A stretch of DNA of 12,999 nucleotides from positions 1 to 12,999 of the forward strand of contig DGXM01000163.1 of assembly GCA_002396325.1 (NCBI GenBank). Reading direction: 5' to 3'. This document shows, in pieces, positions 7,044 through 12,999 of this stretch. The position numbers and the translations under genes are program-made. Source of the stretch: Treponema sp. UBA4232 (GTDB lineage Bacteria > Spirochaetota > Spirochaetia > Treponematales > Treponemataceae). Within the stretch, counting starts at the first letter, position 1. Each line of letters opens with the position of its first letter. The notes under the pieces are model-generated. The model worked only from the letters and a program-made list of their open reading frames with translations. It did no database searches and had not been told where the DNA came from.

Positions 7044-7178
7044 ATCAAGGAATTTCAAACTGCTGATTTTGTCGTGGAAAATATCCAGGGCCGCATTCCG
7101 TTTTTTTATGTCCGCAGTTTTAGAGATTTCCTCAAACTCGCTGTTCAGGGAATCCATAAAAAGAGGGTCTATCACCTT
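7044..7178 (-). pseudogene. Internal fragment of an MmeI/YeeA-like DNA methyltransferase, ending at SAM motif I
   Basis: The minus strand reads KKVIDPLFMDSLNSEFEEI, then a charged helix, then DIFHDKISSLKFLD. In MmeI/YeeA-like methyltransferases, KVIDPLFLDEL-type sequence is followed after about 30 residues by DKI..LKFLDPACGSGNFL, where PACGSG is SAM motif I. Here the match stops exactly at LKFLD; the next residues are EAVA and a TGA (7029-7031). Upstream of KKV the reading frame meets a stop, and family sequence is not seen. A GTG at 7175 with GAGGGG upstream could in principle start a 48-residue peptide, but the match to an internal part of a large enzyme makes a gene remnant the better reading. 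It is collinear with the C-terminal remnant at 1-430 on the same strand. Confidence 0.62.
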
Positions 7179-7355
7179 TTTCGCCCCTCATCTTTAAACT
7201 TGTAAGGACATGGTAGCAGATTTTCAATAAATTGTAAAAGCAAGACTCCCGGCAATCAAGACGCATCCATTCCCCCTCGATGGAGAAAAAAAGACACCGC
7301 CGGGGACCTGTAGCAACAATTCCGGGAATCTGCTAAAATGGGAGCGGAGTATACG
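7179..7355. other. Intergenic region between the R-M island and the zinc-ribbon gene
   Basis: No gene is supported. A perfect short palindrome ATTCC-G-GGAAT lies at 7319-7329, just upstream of the plus-strand gene. Next to it TGCTAAAAT (7331-7339) resembles an extended -10 box, but it sits so close to the ribosome site (GGAG, 7346-7349) that the leader would be almost nil. These signals are weak. This is roughly where base composition changes from the AT-rich island to the housekeeping genes. Confidence 0.4.
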
Positions 7356-7796
7356 ATGTCCAGCTTGGTTTCATATATTGTGATTGGAGCGGTGGTTCTG
7401 CTTTTTATATGGCTTCTGCTGCTTTTCATTTCCTGGCAAAACAAAAAAACGGCGGCTCAAAACAAAGAGGCTCTTGTAAAGCAGACAAAGAAAAACGCCG
7501 CCGCAAACGGGCTTCTCATAACCTGTCCCCTGTGTTCAAGCACACTGCAGAAAGGCGAAGATTTGTTCAGCCGCGTGTACCGCCCGATGAAAGTGGGAGA
7601 CCAGCTCTGCACCATAAGCGGATGTCCGCACTGCTACCCTGCCCCGGAACCCGGCCTGAAGCGGGAATGTCCTGTATGCCACAAAACTGTTCCCGTTAAA
7701 GACGGACATCTGGTGGCAAGGCTTTTTAATTATTCTGACGGCAAAAAACACGTGGTCGTAACCGGATGCACAGAATGTTGCAAAAAATCTCCCTGA
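7356..7796 (+). CDS. Small membrane-anchored double zinc-ribbon protein, function unknown
   Basis: A 146-residue protein that I cannot assign to a named family. Residues 6-27 form one strongly hydrophobic membrane segment, preceded by a short uncharged N-terminus and followed by a Lys/Gln-rich linker (28-52), so the C-terminal part probably faces the cytoplasm. The rest contains two similar units, each with two Cys pairs: CPLC (57-60) with GCPHC (89-93), and CPVC (105-108) with GCTECC (137-142). This spacing is typical of structural zinc ribbons. The start at 7356 is preferred because GGAG lies 6 nt before it; an in-frame ATG at 7338 has no ribosome site. The stop is 3 bp from the stop of glpK on the opposite strand, so the two transcripts must run into or terminate within each other. 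Coding status is well supported by the ordered Cys motifs. Confidence 0.8.
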   Translation: MSSLVSYIVIGAVVLLFIWLLLLFISWQNKKTAAQNKEALVKQTKKNAAANGLLITCPLCSSTLQKGEDLFSRVYRPMKVGDQLCTISGCPHCYPAPEPGLKRECPVCHKTVPVKDGHLVARLFNYSDGKKHVVVTGCTECCKKSP

Positions 7797-7799
7797 AAA

Positions 7800-9323
7800 T
7801 CACTCGGGGCGGCTCCATCCCATGCTGCGGTCCACGGCTTTCTTCCACTGAAAATGAAGGGTCCTGCGTCTTTCATCAGACATTTCGGGCGTGAAGATTC
7901 TTTCCACGGTACTGTTGTTCAAAATCTCCTCTTTGTTTTTCCATACACCCACGGCAAGTCCTGCGCAAAAAGCGGCTCCAAGCGCCGTGGTCTCCACGTT
8001 TTTGGGACGGAAAATGGGTGTATTCAAAATATCGGACTGGAACTGCATCATCACATTGCTCACGCTGGCCCCTCCGTCAACTCTCATTTCCTTTATGTGG
8101 GAGCCGGCATCCTCTTCCATGCACACCAAAAGATCCTTCACCTGAAAAGCGATGGCCTCTATTGTGGCACGGCAGATGTGGGCTTTCGTCACACCGCGGG
8201 TAAGGCCTGCGATAATCCCTCTTGCGTAAGGATCCCAGTATGGAGTTCCCAGACCTGTGAATGCCGGTACCATGAAAACACCGTTAGAGTCGGGCACGGA
8301 TTCAGCCAGAGCGTCACATTCGCGTGCCGTGCGGATTATCCCGAGTTGGTCGCGAAGCCATTTTATCGAAGCCCCGCCCATAAAAACAGAGCCTTCGAGA
8401 GCGTACTGGATTTTTCCCTTCACACCGAAAGCGATTGTAGTCAAAAGTTCGTTGCGGCTGGATATAGGTTTTTCACCGGTATTCATAAGCATAAAACAAC
8501 CCGTGCCGTATGTGGTCTTCACCGACCCCTCTGAAAAACACCCCTGTCCGAAAAGCGCCGCCTGTTGGTCTCCTATGCATGAGGCAATGGGAATCTCGAA
8601 TCCGCAGACGGATTTGTCGGTGAGTCCGTACACTTCGGATGAGCCTTTCACTTCGGGAAGCATGCTGCGTGGAATATTGAACAGCTTGAGCAAATCCTCG
8701 TCCCAGTTCAGAGTGTGGATGTTGAAAAGCATTGTCCGGCTTGCGTTGGTGTAATCGGTCACATGGACTTTTCCCCCGGTAAGTTTCCAGATGAGCCAGG
8801 TGTCGATTGTGCCTGCAAGGAGGTATCCCTTTTCCGCTTTTTCTCTTGCACCGGGGACATTTTCCAAAATCCACTGTATCTTCGTGGCACTGAAATACGC
8901 ATCGGGAATGAGGCCCGTTTTTTCCTGAATCATCGGAGTCAGTCCGTCCGTGATAAGCTTCTGTGCCATGTCTGCTGTACGGCGGCACTGCCACACAATT
9001 GCGCGGTACACACTTTTTCCGGTGCGCTTATCCCACACAACCACGGTTTCCCTCTGGTTGGAAATGCCTATTGCCGCCACCCTGGACGGTGAAATGCGGG
9101 CCTGTCTTATGGCTTCCTGAGCCACCGTGAGCTGACACAAAAAGAGTTCCTCTGAATCATGCTCCACCCAGCCCGGTTTCGGAAAATGCTGAGTGAATTC
9201 CTGCTGTGCGGAACTGATTTTCTGCGCCTTCTGATTGAACACTATCGCCCGTGAAGACGTAGTCCCCTGGTCCAGTGCCAAAATGTACTTTTTTTCATTC
9301 TGAACATTGTCTCGTGCAGCCAC
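7800..9323 (-). CDS. glpK: Glycerol kinase
   Basis: Phosphorylates glycerol to glycerol-3-phosphate with ATP in the cytoplasm; the product feeds glycolysis via G3P dehydrogenase and phospholipid synthesis. The protein aligns with GlpK over its whole length: ALDQGTTSSRA (about 16-26), KPGWVEHD, IAAIGISNQRET-type and VWQCRRTA segments, HVTDYTNASRTMLFNIHTL, GDQQAALFGQ (251-260) with the catalytic Asp, TYGTGCFMLMNTG, FTGLGTPYWDPYARG, and VDGGASVSNVMMQFQSD. With a GTG start at 9323 it has 507 residues, close to the 502 of E. coli GlpK. That GTG is preceded by GGGGG with a 6-nt gap. An in-frame ATG at 9356 would give an odd hydrophobic MLGYNLWWGY leader and has TATAAT just inside it, so it is less likely. 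No GlpF or GlpD gene is nearby. It follows trkH on the same strand after 84 bp. Confidence 0.96.
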   Translation of the reverse strand: MAARDNVQNEKKYILALDQGTTSSRAIVFNQKAQKISSAQQEFTQHFPKPGWVEHDSEELFLCQLTVAQEAIRQARISPSRVAAIGISNQRETVVVWDKRTGKSVYRAIVWQCRRTADMAQKLITDGLTPMIQEKTGLIPDAYFSATKIQWILENVPGAREKAEKGYLLAGTIDTWLIWKLTGGKVHVTDYTNASRTMLFNIHTLNWDEDLLKLFNIPRSMLPEVKGSSEVYGLTDKSVCGFEIPIASCIGDQQAALFGQGCFSEGSVKTTYGTGCFMLMNTGEKPISSRNELLTTIAFGVKGKIQYALEGSVFMGGASIKWLRDQLGIIRTARECDALAESVPDSNGVFMVPAFTGLGTPYWDPYARGIIAGLTRGVTKAHICRATIEAIAFQVKDLLVCMEEDAGSHIKEMRVDGGASVSNVMMQFQSDILNTPIFRPKNVETTALGAAFCAGLAVGVWKNKEEILNNSTVERIFTPEMSDERRRTLHFQWKKAVDRSMGWSRPE

Positions 9324-9341
9324 AACATACCCCCACCAAAG

Positions 9342-9347
9342 ATTATA
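9342..9347 (-). promoter_or_regulatory. Possible -10 box upstream of glpK
   Basis: A perfect TATAAT lies on the minus strand 18 bp before the favoured GTG start of glpK, with the ribosome site between them. No convincing -35 hexamer is seen at 16-18 bp, so this may be an activator-dependent promoter or chance. If real, it rules out the upstream ATG at 9356 as the start. Confidence 0.35.
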
Positions 9348-9407
9348 ACCCAACATCCGTTAAAAAGGAATTGGAAATTTTCAATGAAATTCTGCCGGAG
9401 ACGGACC

Positions 9408-10880
9408 CTATTTTTTCCAGAATGAAGGTGACAGGAAGATTACCATTGTGAAGAATTCAAGGCGGCCTGCTATCATTGCGAAACTGTACCACCATTTCAC
9501 GAATGCGGGGAGCCATCCGTAGTTGCATGACGGACCTAAAGAGCCGAAACCGGGACCTACGTTGCCAATCATACTGAGGGCACCCGTGAACGAAGTGAGG
9601 ACATCCATGTTGAAGAGGCATCCCACGAATGTTGTTGCAAAAATCAGCATCAGATATATGAAGAAAAATGCAGTGACTGTGGCTGCGATTTCCGGGCGGC
9701 TGTTCTGCTTGTTGATGCGGATTGAAAACACTCCCCTGGGATGAAGGAGTTTGAGGATTTCCCTGTGTGCAATTTTCCCCAGCACAACCCACCTGATGAC
9801 TTTTACGCCGCCACCGGTGGAACCTGCACATCCTCCCATGAAAAACAGCGCGAAAATGATGGCCTGGCTTGCGGGTTTCCACAGAGTGAAATCGGAGGTA
9901 GCGAATCCTGCCGTGGAGATAATTGAAAGCGACTGAAATGACGAGTAGCGCAGTGACTTGAAAAATCCGCCGAATCGACCAGACTCCAGAACCGCGATTG
10001 CAACGGATGCCAGCACAACGATGCTCACGTAGACTTTCAACTCCGTGTTGCGCCTGATTTCACCGAAATCCCTGCGAATTGCGGAATAATATAGAGAAAA
10101 GTTGATGCCCGCAAGGAACATGAAGACAGTGATGATCCAGTCAACCGCGGCTGAGTTGTATGCGCCCACACTTGCGTTTCTGGTGGAAAATCCTCCTGTG
10201 CCGAGAGTCGCAAAGGCGTGGCAGAGCGCATCGTAAAAAGACATTCCGGCCATTTTCAGAAGAATCAGTTCCAAAACCGTGAATCCGAAATACATAAACC
10301 AGAGCCATTTTGCAGTGTCGGTGATTTTTGCGGTGAGCTTGCCTTTTTCCGGGCCGGTGGTTTCCGCTTTGATGAGTTGAAATCCACCCACGCCGAGTAT
10401 GGGCAGCAGTGCGACCGTGAGTGCAACGATTCCCATTCCTCCGAGCCAGTGGGTTGTGCAACGCCACAGATTCATGCTGTATGCATACGGAAGACCTTCA
10501 ATTTCACTTAAAATGGTTGCTCCAGTCGTTGAAAATCCTGAAACGCTTTCGAAAACGGCATCGGTGAAATCGGGAATCGCACCGCTAAGCCACAGGGGAA
10601 GCGCACCGAAGAGCGAAACAACGCACCAGGCAAGGGCCACCACCACGAAACCGGCTCTGGTACTGAGGCGGGAAGGTTTGTTTTTTCCCAGGAGCAGAAA
10701 GATTATGCCCATAACAATGCTTACGCCCATCGGAATCAGAAACGAAGAAAGCGCACCGTATTCTTTATGAATCACTGCCGATGTCACCGGGAAAATGAAC
10801 GTGAGTCCAACTATTGCAGTTATGAGGATTACTATGCGGGCAACAACAAATGTCATGCTGACGTTTTTAGTCTTTTCCAC
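9408..10880 (-). CDS. trkH: Potassium uptake transporter pore subunit TrkH/KtrB family
   Basis: A 490-residue integral membrane protein that conducts K+ (and possibly Na+) inward. It shows the four pore-loop repeats of the family: SGFSTTGATIL (114-124), TLGTGGFSTRN (225-235), ISTAGFATSDF (321-331) and MIGNVGPGFGSLGP (437-450), each contributing a selectivity-filter Gly. The conserved CAGSTGGGVKVIR (351-363) lies between the third and fourth loops. Many hydrophobic helices surround them, and length matches E. coli TrkH (483). The GTG start at 10880 is preferred because GGAG lies 7 nt upstream; an ATG at 10856 has no ribosome site, and longer frames read back into trkA. The start overlaps the trkA stop by 14 nt. 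The product works with the TrkA gating ring encoded just upstream. Confidence 0.95.
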   Translation of the reverse strand: MEKTKNVSMTFVVARIVILITAIVGLTFIFPVTSAVIHKEYGALSSFLIPMGVSIVMGIIFLLLGKNKPSRLSTRAGFVVVALAWCVVSLFGALPLWLSGAIPDFTDAVFESVSGFSTTGATILSEIEGLPYAYSMNLWRCTTHWLGGMGIVALTVALLPILGVGGFQLIKAETTGPEKGKLTAKITDTAKWLWFMYFGFTVLELILLKMAGMSFYDALCHAFATLGTGGFSTRNASVGAYNSAAVDWIITVFMFLAGINFSLYYSAIRRDFGEIRRNTELKVYVSIVVLASVAIAVLESGRFGGFFKSLRYSSFQSLSIISTAGFATSDFTLWKPASQAIIFALFFMGGCAGSTGGGVKVIRWVVLGKIAHREILKLLHPRGVFSIRINKQNSRPEIAATVTAFFFIYLMLIFATTFVGCLFNMDVLTSFTGALSMIGNVGPGFGSLGPSCNYGWLPAFVKWWYSFAMIAGRLEFFTMVIFLSPSFWKK

Positions 10881-12303
10881 TGAAGTTCTCCAGGATTTTT
10901 TTGTCTCCGCTGCGGATGATGAGCACAAGATGGTCCCCGACGTTCAGTTCGGAGTCTCCGGACGGCAGTTCGTAATGCGCTGCTCCGGCCTTTTTCTGCA
11001 AAAGAAGCAGGAAGTCTCCGGGTTTCGCAATTTCCTTGAGAGTCTTTCCCACCACAGGGCTTGAAGAAGGAAGGTCACATTCCAGAATCTCGTGATTTTC
11101 GGAGATTGTATGCACTTCGGTCACGCTCTTTCCGCGAAGATGGCTGATTATGCTGTCAACCACGGTATCCCGGATTGGAACCGTAACATCGACCCCCATT
11201 TTTTCAGCAATACTGCAGAAAGTGGAGTTTGCAATGAGGGCAATCGTGTTTTTCACGCCTAGAGCCTCGAAATATGCCGCCATCATCAGGTTCAGTTCGT
11301 GGTTGTGAGTGGCGAAAATGGCCAGATTGAATTTGTCCAGCCCCTCTTCTTCGATAAAATCCTCGTCGGTAATGTCCGCACAGAAAACCTCGGAATCCGG
11401 GAATCTGTCCCTGGCAATATCGCAGGAGTCTTTGTCGTTGTCAACAATCACAAATCTCTGTGCACTGTTTTTTTTGTTTTTCCTGCCGAAGAGTTTGGCC
11501 AAAAAGGAATTGTTCTTGCGCTGGATGATGCTGTCCGCCACAATGGAACCTATTTTACCAATGCCGAGAAGCAGGACCTTTTTGATGCTCTTGGTCTCGG
11601 AACCGCATAGTGAAAGCAATTCCTGAAGATTGTCTTTATGCGAAAGCACGCCGATTGAAGTTCCCGCGCGCAGGATTGTATCGCCTTTCGGGAGCGTAGT
11701 GCCGTTTTTATCCTCAACAAACACGACAATCATCTTTTTGTCCGTCAGATTGCGGATGTTTTTAAGCATTATGCCGTCAATTCTGCTTCCGGGTTCGATT
11801 TTCACAGTGGTAAGCTCATACTCCCCGTCTCCAAGCGGCGTAACGTCCGAAACCCCGTGCTCCACAGCGGTCACAATAGCTTCCGCGGCGGCCACGTCAG
11901 GATTAATCATAAAGTCGATTCCGTACAGAGGCCTGTTTGTCTTGGCAAAAGTCTCTTTTTGAATCTTTGAATTTTCCTGCTGATTCACATAATAGCCGTA
12001 ATTCCGCACACGGGCAATTTTTATCACGTCGGGATAGATGGCGTCCACAAGCGAGCAGGTAATCATATTGATTTCGTCATTATCAGTCACCGCGACCAGG
12101 GCATCGGCATCTGCAATTCCTGCCTGCTGCAGCGTGGAAAGATTATTTCCGTCAGCATATATAATCGAGCAGTCAAGCTGGGTTTGAAACTGGTCCACTT
12201 TTTCCTGATTGTTTTCTATAATCTGGACTTCATTTCCCTCAGCAATAAGTTTTTTTGCAAGCTGAGTCCCCGTAAAACCGGCTCCGACAATTACAATCTT
12301 CAT
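10867..12303 (-). CDS. trkA: Trk potassium uptake protein TrkA (NAD-binding RCK gating subunit)
   Basis: A 478-residue cytoplasmic protein that forms the nucleotide-binding ring gating TrkH. It has two tandem RCK units, each an N-terminal Rossmann fold plus a C-terminal TrkA_C domain. The first begins KIVIVGAGFTGTQLA with GxGxxG at 7-12 and the acidic ribose-binding IIEN near 28-31. The second begins KKVLLLGIGKIG (GxGxxG at 247-252), with IVDND near 286-290. TrkA_C parts cover about 160-230 and 395-470. Length is close to E. coli TrkA (458). Odd feature: about 18 extra residues rich in Lys/Arg/Asn (about 262-280, containing FLAKLFGRKNKKN) follow the first helix of the second Rossmann fold, where relatives usually run straight into the next strand. 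Of two adjacent ATG codons, the one at 12303 is better spaced from the GGAAG ribosome site. First gene of a trkA-trkH operon. Confidence 0.95.
   Translation of the reverse strand: MKIVIVGAGFTGTQLAKKLIAEGNEVQIIENNQEKVDQFQTQLDCSIIYADGNNLSTLQQAGIADADALVAVTDNDEINMITCSLVDAIYPDVIKIARVRNYGYYVNQQENSKIQKETFAKTNRPLYGIDFMINPDVAAAEAIVTAVEHGVSDVTPLGDGEYELTTVKIEPGSRIDGIMLKNIRNLTDKKMIVVFVEDKNGTTLPKGDTILRAGTSIGVLSHKDNLQELLSLCGSETKSIKKVLLLGIGKIGSIVADSIIQRKNNSFLAKLFGRKNKKNSAQRFVIVDNDKDSCDIARDRFPDSEVFCADITDEDFIEEEGLDKFNLAIFATHNHELNLMMAAYFEALGVKNTIALIANSTFCSIAEKMGVDVTVPIRDTVVDSIISHLRGKSVTEVHTISENHEILECDLPSSSPVVGKTLKEIAKPGDFLLLLQKKAGAAHYELPSGDSELNVGDHLVLIIRSGDKKILENFSGKD
10888..10891 (-). promoter_or_regulatory. 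Ribosome binding site supporting the GTG start of trkH
   Basis: GGAG followed by a 7-nt gap and GTG (10880-10878). It lies inside the last codons of trkA, so termination of trkA and initiation of trkH are close enough for translational coupling. This decides between the GTG and the later ATG at 10856. Confidence 0.65.
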
Positions 12304-12411
12304 CATTCTTCCATTATATCATATTTCTTTTCGTTTTGTACAGGCTGAATATTTTTGACACGAAAATCACTTTTTGCGTCACGGTCCTGCCCGATAAGTT
12401 CATTGCATAGC
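12304..12411. other. Upstream flank of trkA, no gene
   Basis: About 110 bp between the trkA start and the repeat field, holding the candidate trkA promoter. I see no open frame with a start and ribosome site on either strand and no terminator. Confidence 0.5.
12313..12342 (-). promoter_or_regulatory. Possible promoter for trkA-trkH
   Basis: On the minus strand, TGTACA (12337-12342, 4 of 6 bases of the -35 consensus) and a perfect TATAAT (12313-12318) are separated by 18 bp. The -10 box is only about 9 bp from the favoured ATG, so transcripts would begin at or beside the start codon, with almost no leader. The nearly leaderless layout or a second promoter further upstream are both possible. 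Confidence 0.4.
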
Positions 12412-12457
12412 GTCATTCCACCACTGCCGCCACCGTCATTCCACCACTGCCGCCACC
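12412..12457. repeat. Perfect 23-bp tandem duplication
   Basis: The same 23 bases, beginning GTCATTCCACCACTGC and ending CGCCACC, occur twice in direct succession (12412-12434 and 12435-12457). A third copy begins with GTCATTC at 12458 and then diverges. The unit starts with the GTCATTCC word that recurs through the dispersed repeats to the right, so it is probably a local slippage product at the edge of that field. Confidence 0.9.
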
Positions 12458-12508
12458 GTCATTCTAAGTCTGCAACTACCGTCATCCCGAACTTACAACT
12501 ACTGTCAT

Positions 12509-12525
12509 CCCGAACTTGATTCGGG
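12509..12525. repeat. Hairpin type A, copy 1
   Basis: CCCGAA-CTTGA-TTCGGG: perfect 6-bp arms with a 5-nt loop. Confidence 0.85.
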
Positions 12526-12544
12526 ATCTTCCCCTGTACAAGAG

Positions 12545-12565
12545 ATGCTGAAACAAGTTCAGCAT
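12545..12565. repeat. Hairpin type B, copy 1
   Basis: ATGCTGAA-ACAAG-TTCAGCAT: perfect 8-bp arms with a 5-nt loop, 19 bp after hairpin A copy 1. It is followed by decaying partial echoes TTCAGCATGAC and TTTGGCATGA. Confidence 0.85.
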
Positions 12566-12642
12566 GACAGGGCTTCGTTCAGCATGACACAGCTTCGTTT
12601 GGCATGATTTCCCCGTCATTCCAAGCTTACAACTACTGTCAT

Positions 12643-12659
12643 CCCGAACTTGATTCGGG
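12643..12659. repeat. Hairpin type A, copy 2
   Basis: CCCGAA-CTTGA-TTCGGG, identical to copy 1. Confidence 0.85.
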
Positions 12660-12677
12660 ATCTCCCCTGTACAAAAG

Positions 12678-12698
12678 ATGCTGAAACAAGTTCAGCAT
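12678..12698. repeat. Hairpin type B, copy 2
   Basis: ATGCTGAA-ACAAG-TTCAGCAT, identical to copy 1 and at a similar distance (18 bp) behind its hairpin A. Confidence 0.85.
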
Positions 12699-12824
12699 GA
12701 CACAACTTCGTTTAGCATGATTCCCCCGTCATTCCAACCCTGCCGCTACCGTCATCCCGAACTTACAACTACTGTCATCCCGAACTTACAACTACTGTCA
12801 TCCCGAACCTGCCGCTACTGTCAT

Positions 12825-12841
12825 CCCGAACTTGATTCGGG
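12825..12841. repeat. Hairpin type A, copy 3
   Basis: CCCGAA-CTTGA-TTCGGG, identical to copies 1 and 2. Confidence 0.85.
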
Positions 12842-12859
12842 ATCCCCTCTGTACAAGAG

Positions 12860-12895
12860 ATGCTGAATTCGGTTGCGTGCAACCACGTTCAGCAT
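12860..12895. repeat. Hairpin type B, copy 3, with a second palindrome in its loop
   Basis: The outer arms ATGCTGAA (12860-12867) and TTCAGCAT (12888-12895) are intact. The 5-nt loop of the other copies is replaced by 20 nt containing GGTTGC-GT-GCAACC (12871-12884), itself a perfect 6-bp inverted repeat. The result can fold as a longer two-part stem. Confidence 0.85.
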
Positions 12896-12952
12896 GACAC
12901 AGCTTCGTTCTGCATGATTCCCCCGTCATTCCAGCCCTGCCGCTACCGTCAT

Positions 12953-12969
12953 CCCGAACTTGATTCGGG
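12953..12969. repeat. Hairpin type A, copy 4
   Basis: CCCGAA-CTTGA-TTCGGG, identical to the other copies. The expected type B hairpin behind it is absent; the sequence ends in an A-run and GCCGAATT at the window edge. Confidence 0.85.
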
Positions 12970-12999
12970 ATCCCCTCTGTAAAAAAAATTTGCCGAATT

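Larger units (their letters stand above)
12458..12999. repeat. Field of dispersed intergenic palindromic repeats, runs to the window edge
   Basis: Irregular units of about 130-180 bp are built from the same words: (T)GTCATCCCGAAC, CCCGAACTTGATTCGGG, GATCnCCCTnTGTACAA, GATGCTGAAACAAGTTCAGC, ATGACACAGCTTCGTT and CCCCGTCATTCCA. Two hairpin types alternate. Additional GTCATCCCGAAC words at 12481, 12755 and 12776 (approximate) lack the second hairpin arm and are followed by TTACAACTACT, an internal duplication pattern. The TGTCATCCCGAACTTG...CAGCATGAC type is a recognised kind of dispersed chromosomal repeat in several bacterial groups. I see no gene; an open frame at 12678-12866 only reads through repeats. 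The field could act in transcript ends upstream of trkA, but no function is shown. Confidence 0.85.

Noticed and set aside
420..7060. Direct repeats marking the ends of the R-M insertion
   Set aside because: The best shared word I found by eye at the two borders is AAAACTCC (8 nt), which is no more than chance in AT-rich DNA.
6981..7205. 74-codon plus-strand frame before the zinc-ribbon gene
   Set aside because: It is antisense to the methyltransferase fragment, lacks a ribosome site and resembles no family.
7210..7238. Promoter-like pair TTTACA and TACCAT, 17 bp apart on the minus strand, ahead of a possible GTG-started 48-residue peptide
   Set aside because: The -10 box is weak, and the peptide matches an internal part of a large methyltransferase, so a remnant is more likely than an expressed small gene.
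7854..8534. 226-codon open frame on the plus strand
   Set aside because: It lies wholly antisense to the well-conserved glpK, is His/Cys-rich in a way typical of shadow frames, and has no recognisable domain.
8473..8994. 173-codon minus-strand frame overlapping glpK
   Set aside because: It is an out-of-frame reading within glpK, whose full-length match leaves no room for a second gene.
9361..9407. Rho-independent terminator between trkH and glpK
   Set aside because: The inverted sequence near GAATTTCATTGAAAATTTC is imperfect and AT-only, and no T-run follows directly.
12678..12866. 62-codon plus-strand open frame in the repeat field
   Set aside because: It only reads through successive repeat words and has no ribosome site.
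12412..12999. CRISPR array
   Set aside because: Repeats are themselves palindromic, unit spacing is irregular, the sequences between copies are again made of repeat words rather than unique spacers, and no cas gene is near.

Overview
The window reads as a piece of a bacterial chromosome, most likely a spirochaete of the Treponema type. That is an inference from overall protein flavour and from the Treponema-like dispersed repeats at the right end; no rRNA or other taxonomic marker is present. Two parts differ visibly in composition: an AT-rich restriction-modification (R-M) island on the left (about 1-7200), and more GC-balanced housekeeping genes on the right (about 7300-12300), followed by an intergenic repeat field to the window end.

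Left part, all on the minus strand. A five-gene cassette reads leftward from a good sigma70-type promoter at 6865-6893: a small XRE-type regulator (6571-6816), two different C5-cytosine DNA methyltransferases (5268-6584 and 4220-5275), a 1079-residue fused nuclease/N6-adenine methyltransferase of the type IIG/ISP-like class (981-4220), and a decayed vsr mismatch-repair endonuclease (552-966). The first four genes overlap each other by 14, 8 and 1 nt, which indicates translational coupling. A palindrome sits over the -10 box and is a candidate site for the regulator. The cassette is flanked by two collinear fragments of one other family, the MmeI/YeeA-like class I DNA methyltransferases. The fragment ending at SAM motif I lies just upstream (about 7044-7178) and the C-terminal fragment lies downstream (1 to about 430). 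The cassette therefore seems to have landed in, and replaced the middle of, an older R-M gene.

Right part. A small membrane-anchored double zinc-ribbon protein (7356-7796, plus strand) converges on glycerol kinase glpK (7800-9323, minus) with 3 bp between the stops. Upstream of glpK lie trkH (9408-10880) and trkA (10867-12303), the pore and NAD-binding gating subunits of a Trk/Ktr-type potassium uptake system. They overlap by 14 nt, and trkH probably starts at a GTG inside the end of trkA.

The right end (about 12412-12999) is a field of dispersed palindromic repeats: four copies of a 17-nt hairpin and three copies of a second 8-bp-arm hairpin, one with another palindrome in its loop. A short tandem duplication precedes them. 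No gene is supported there.
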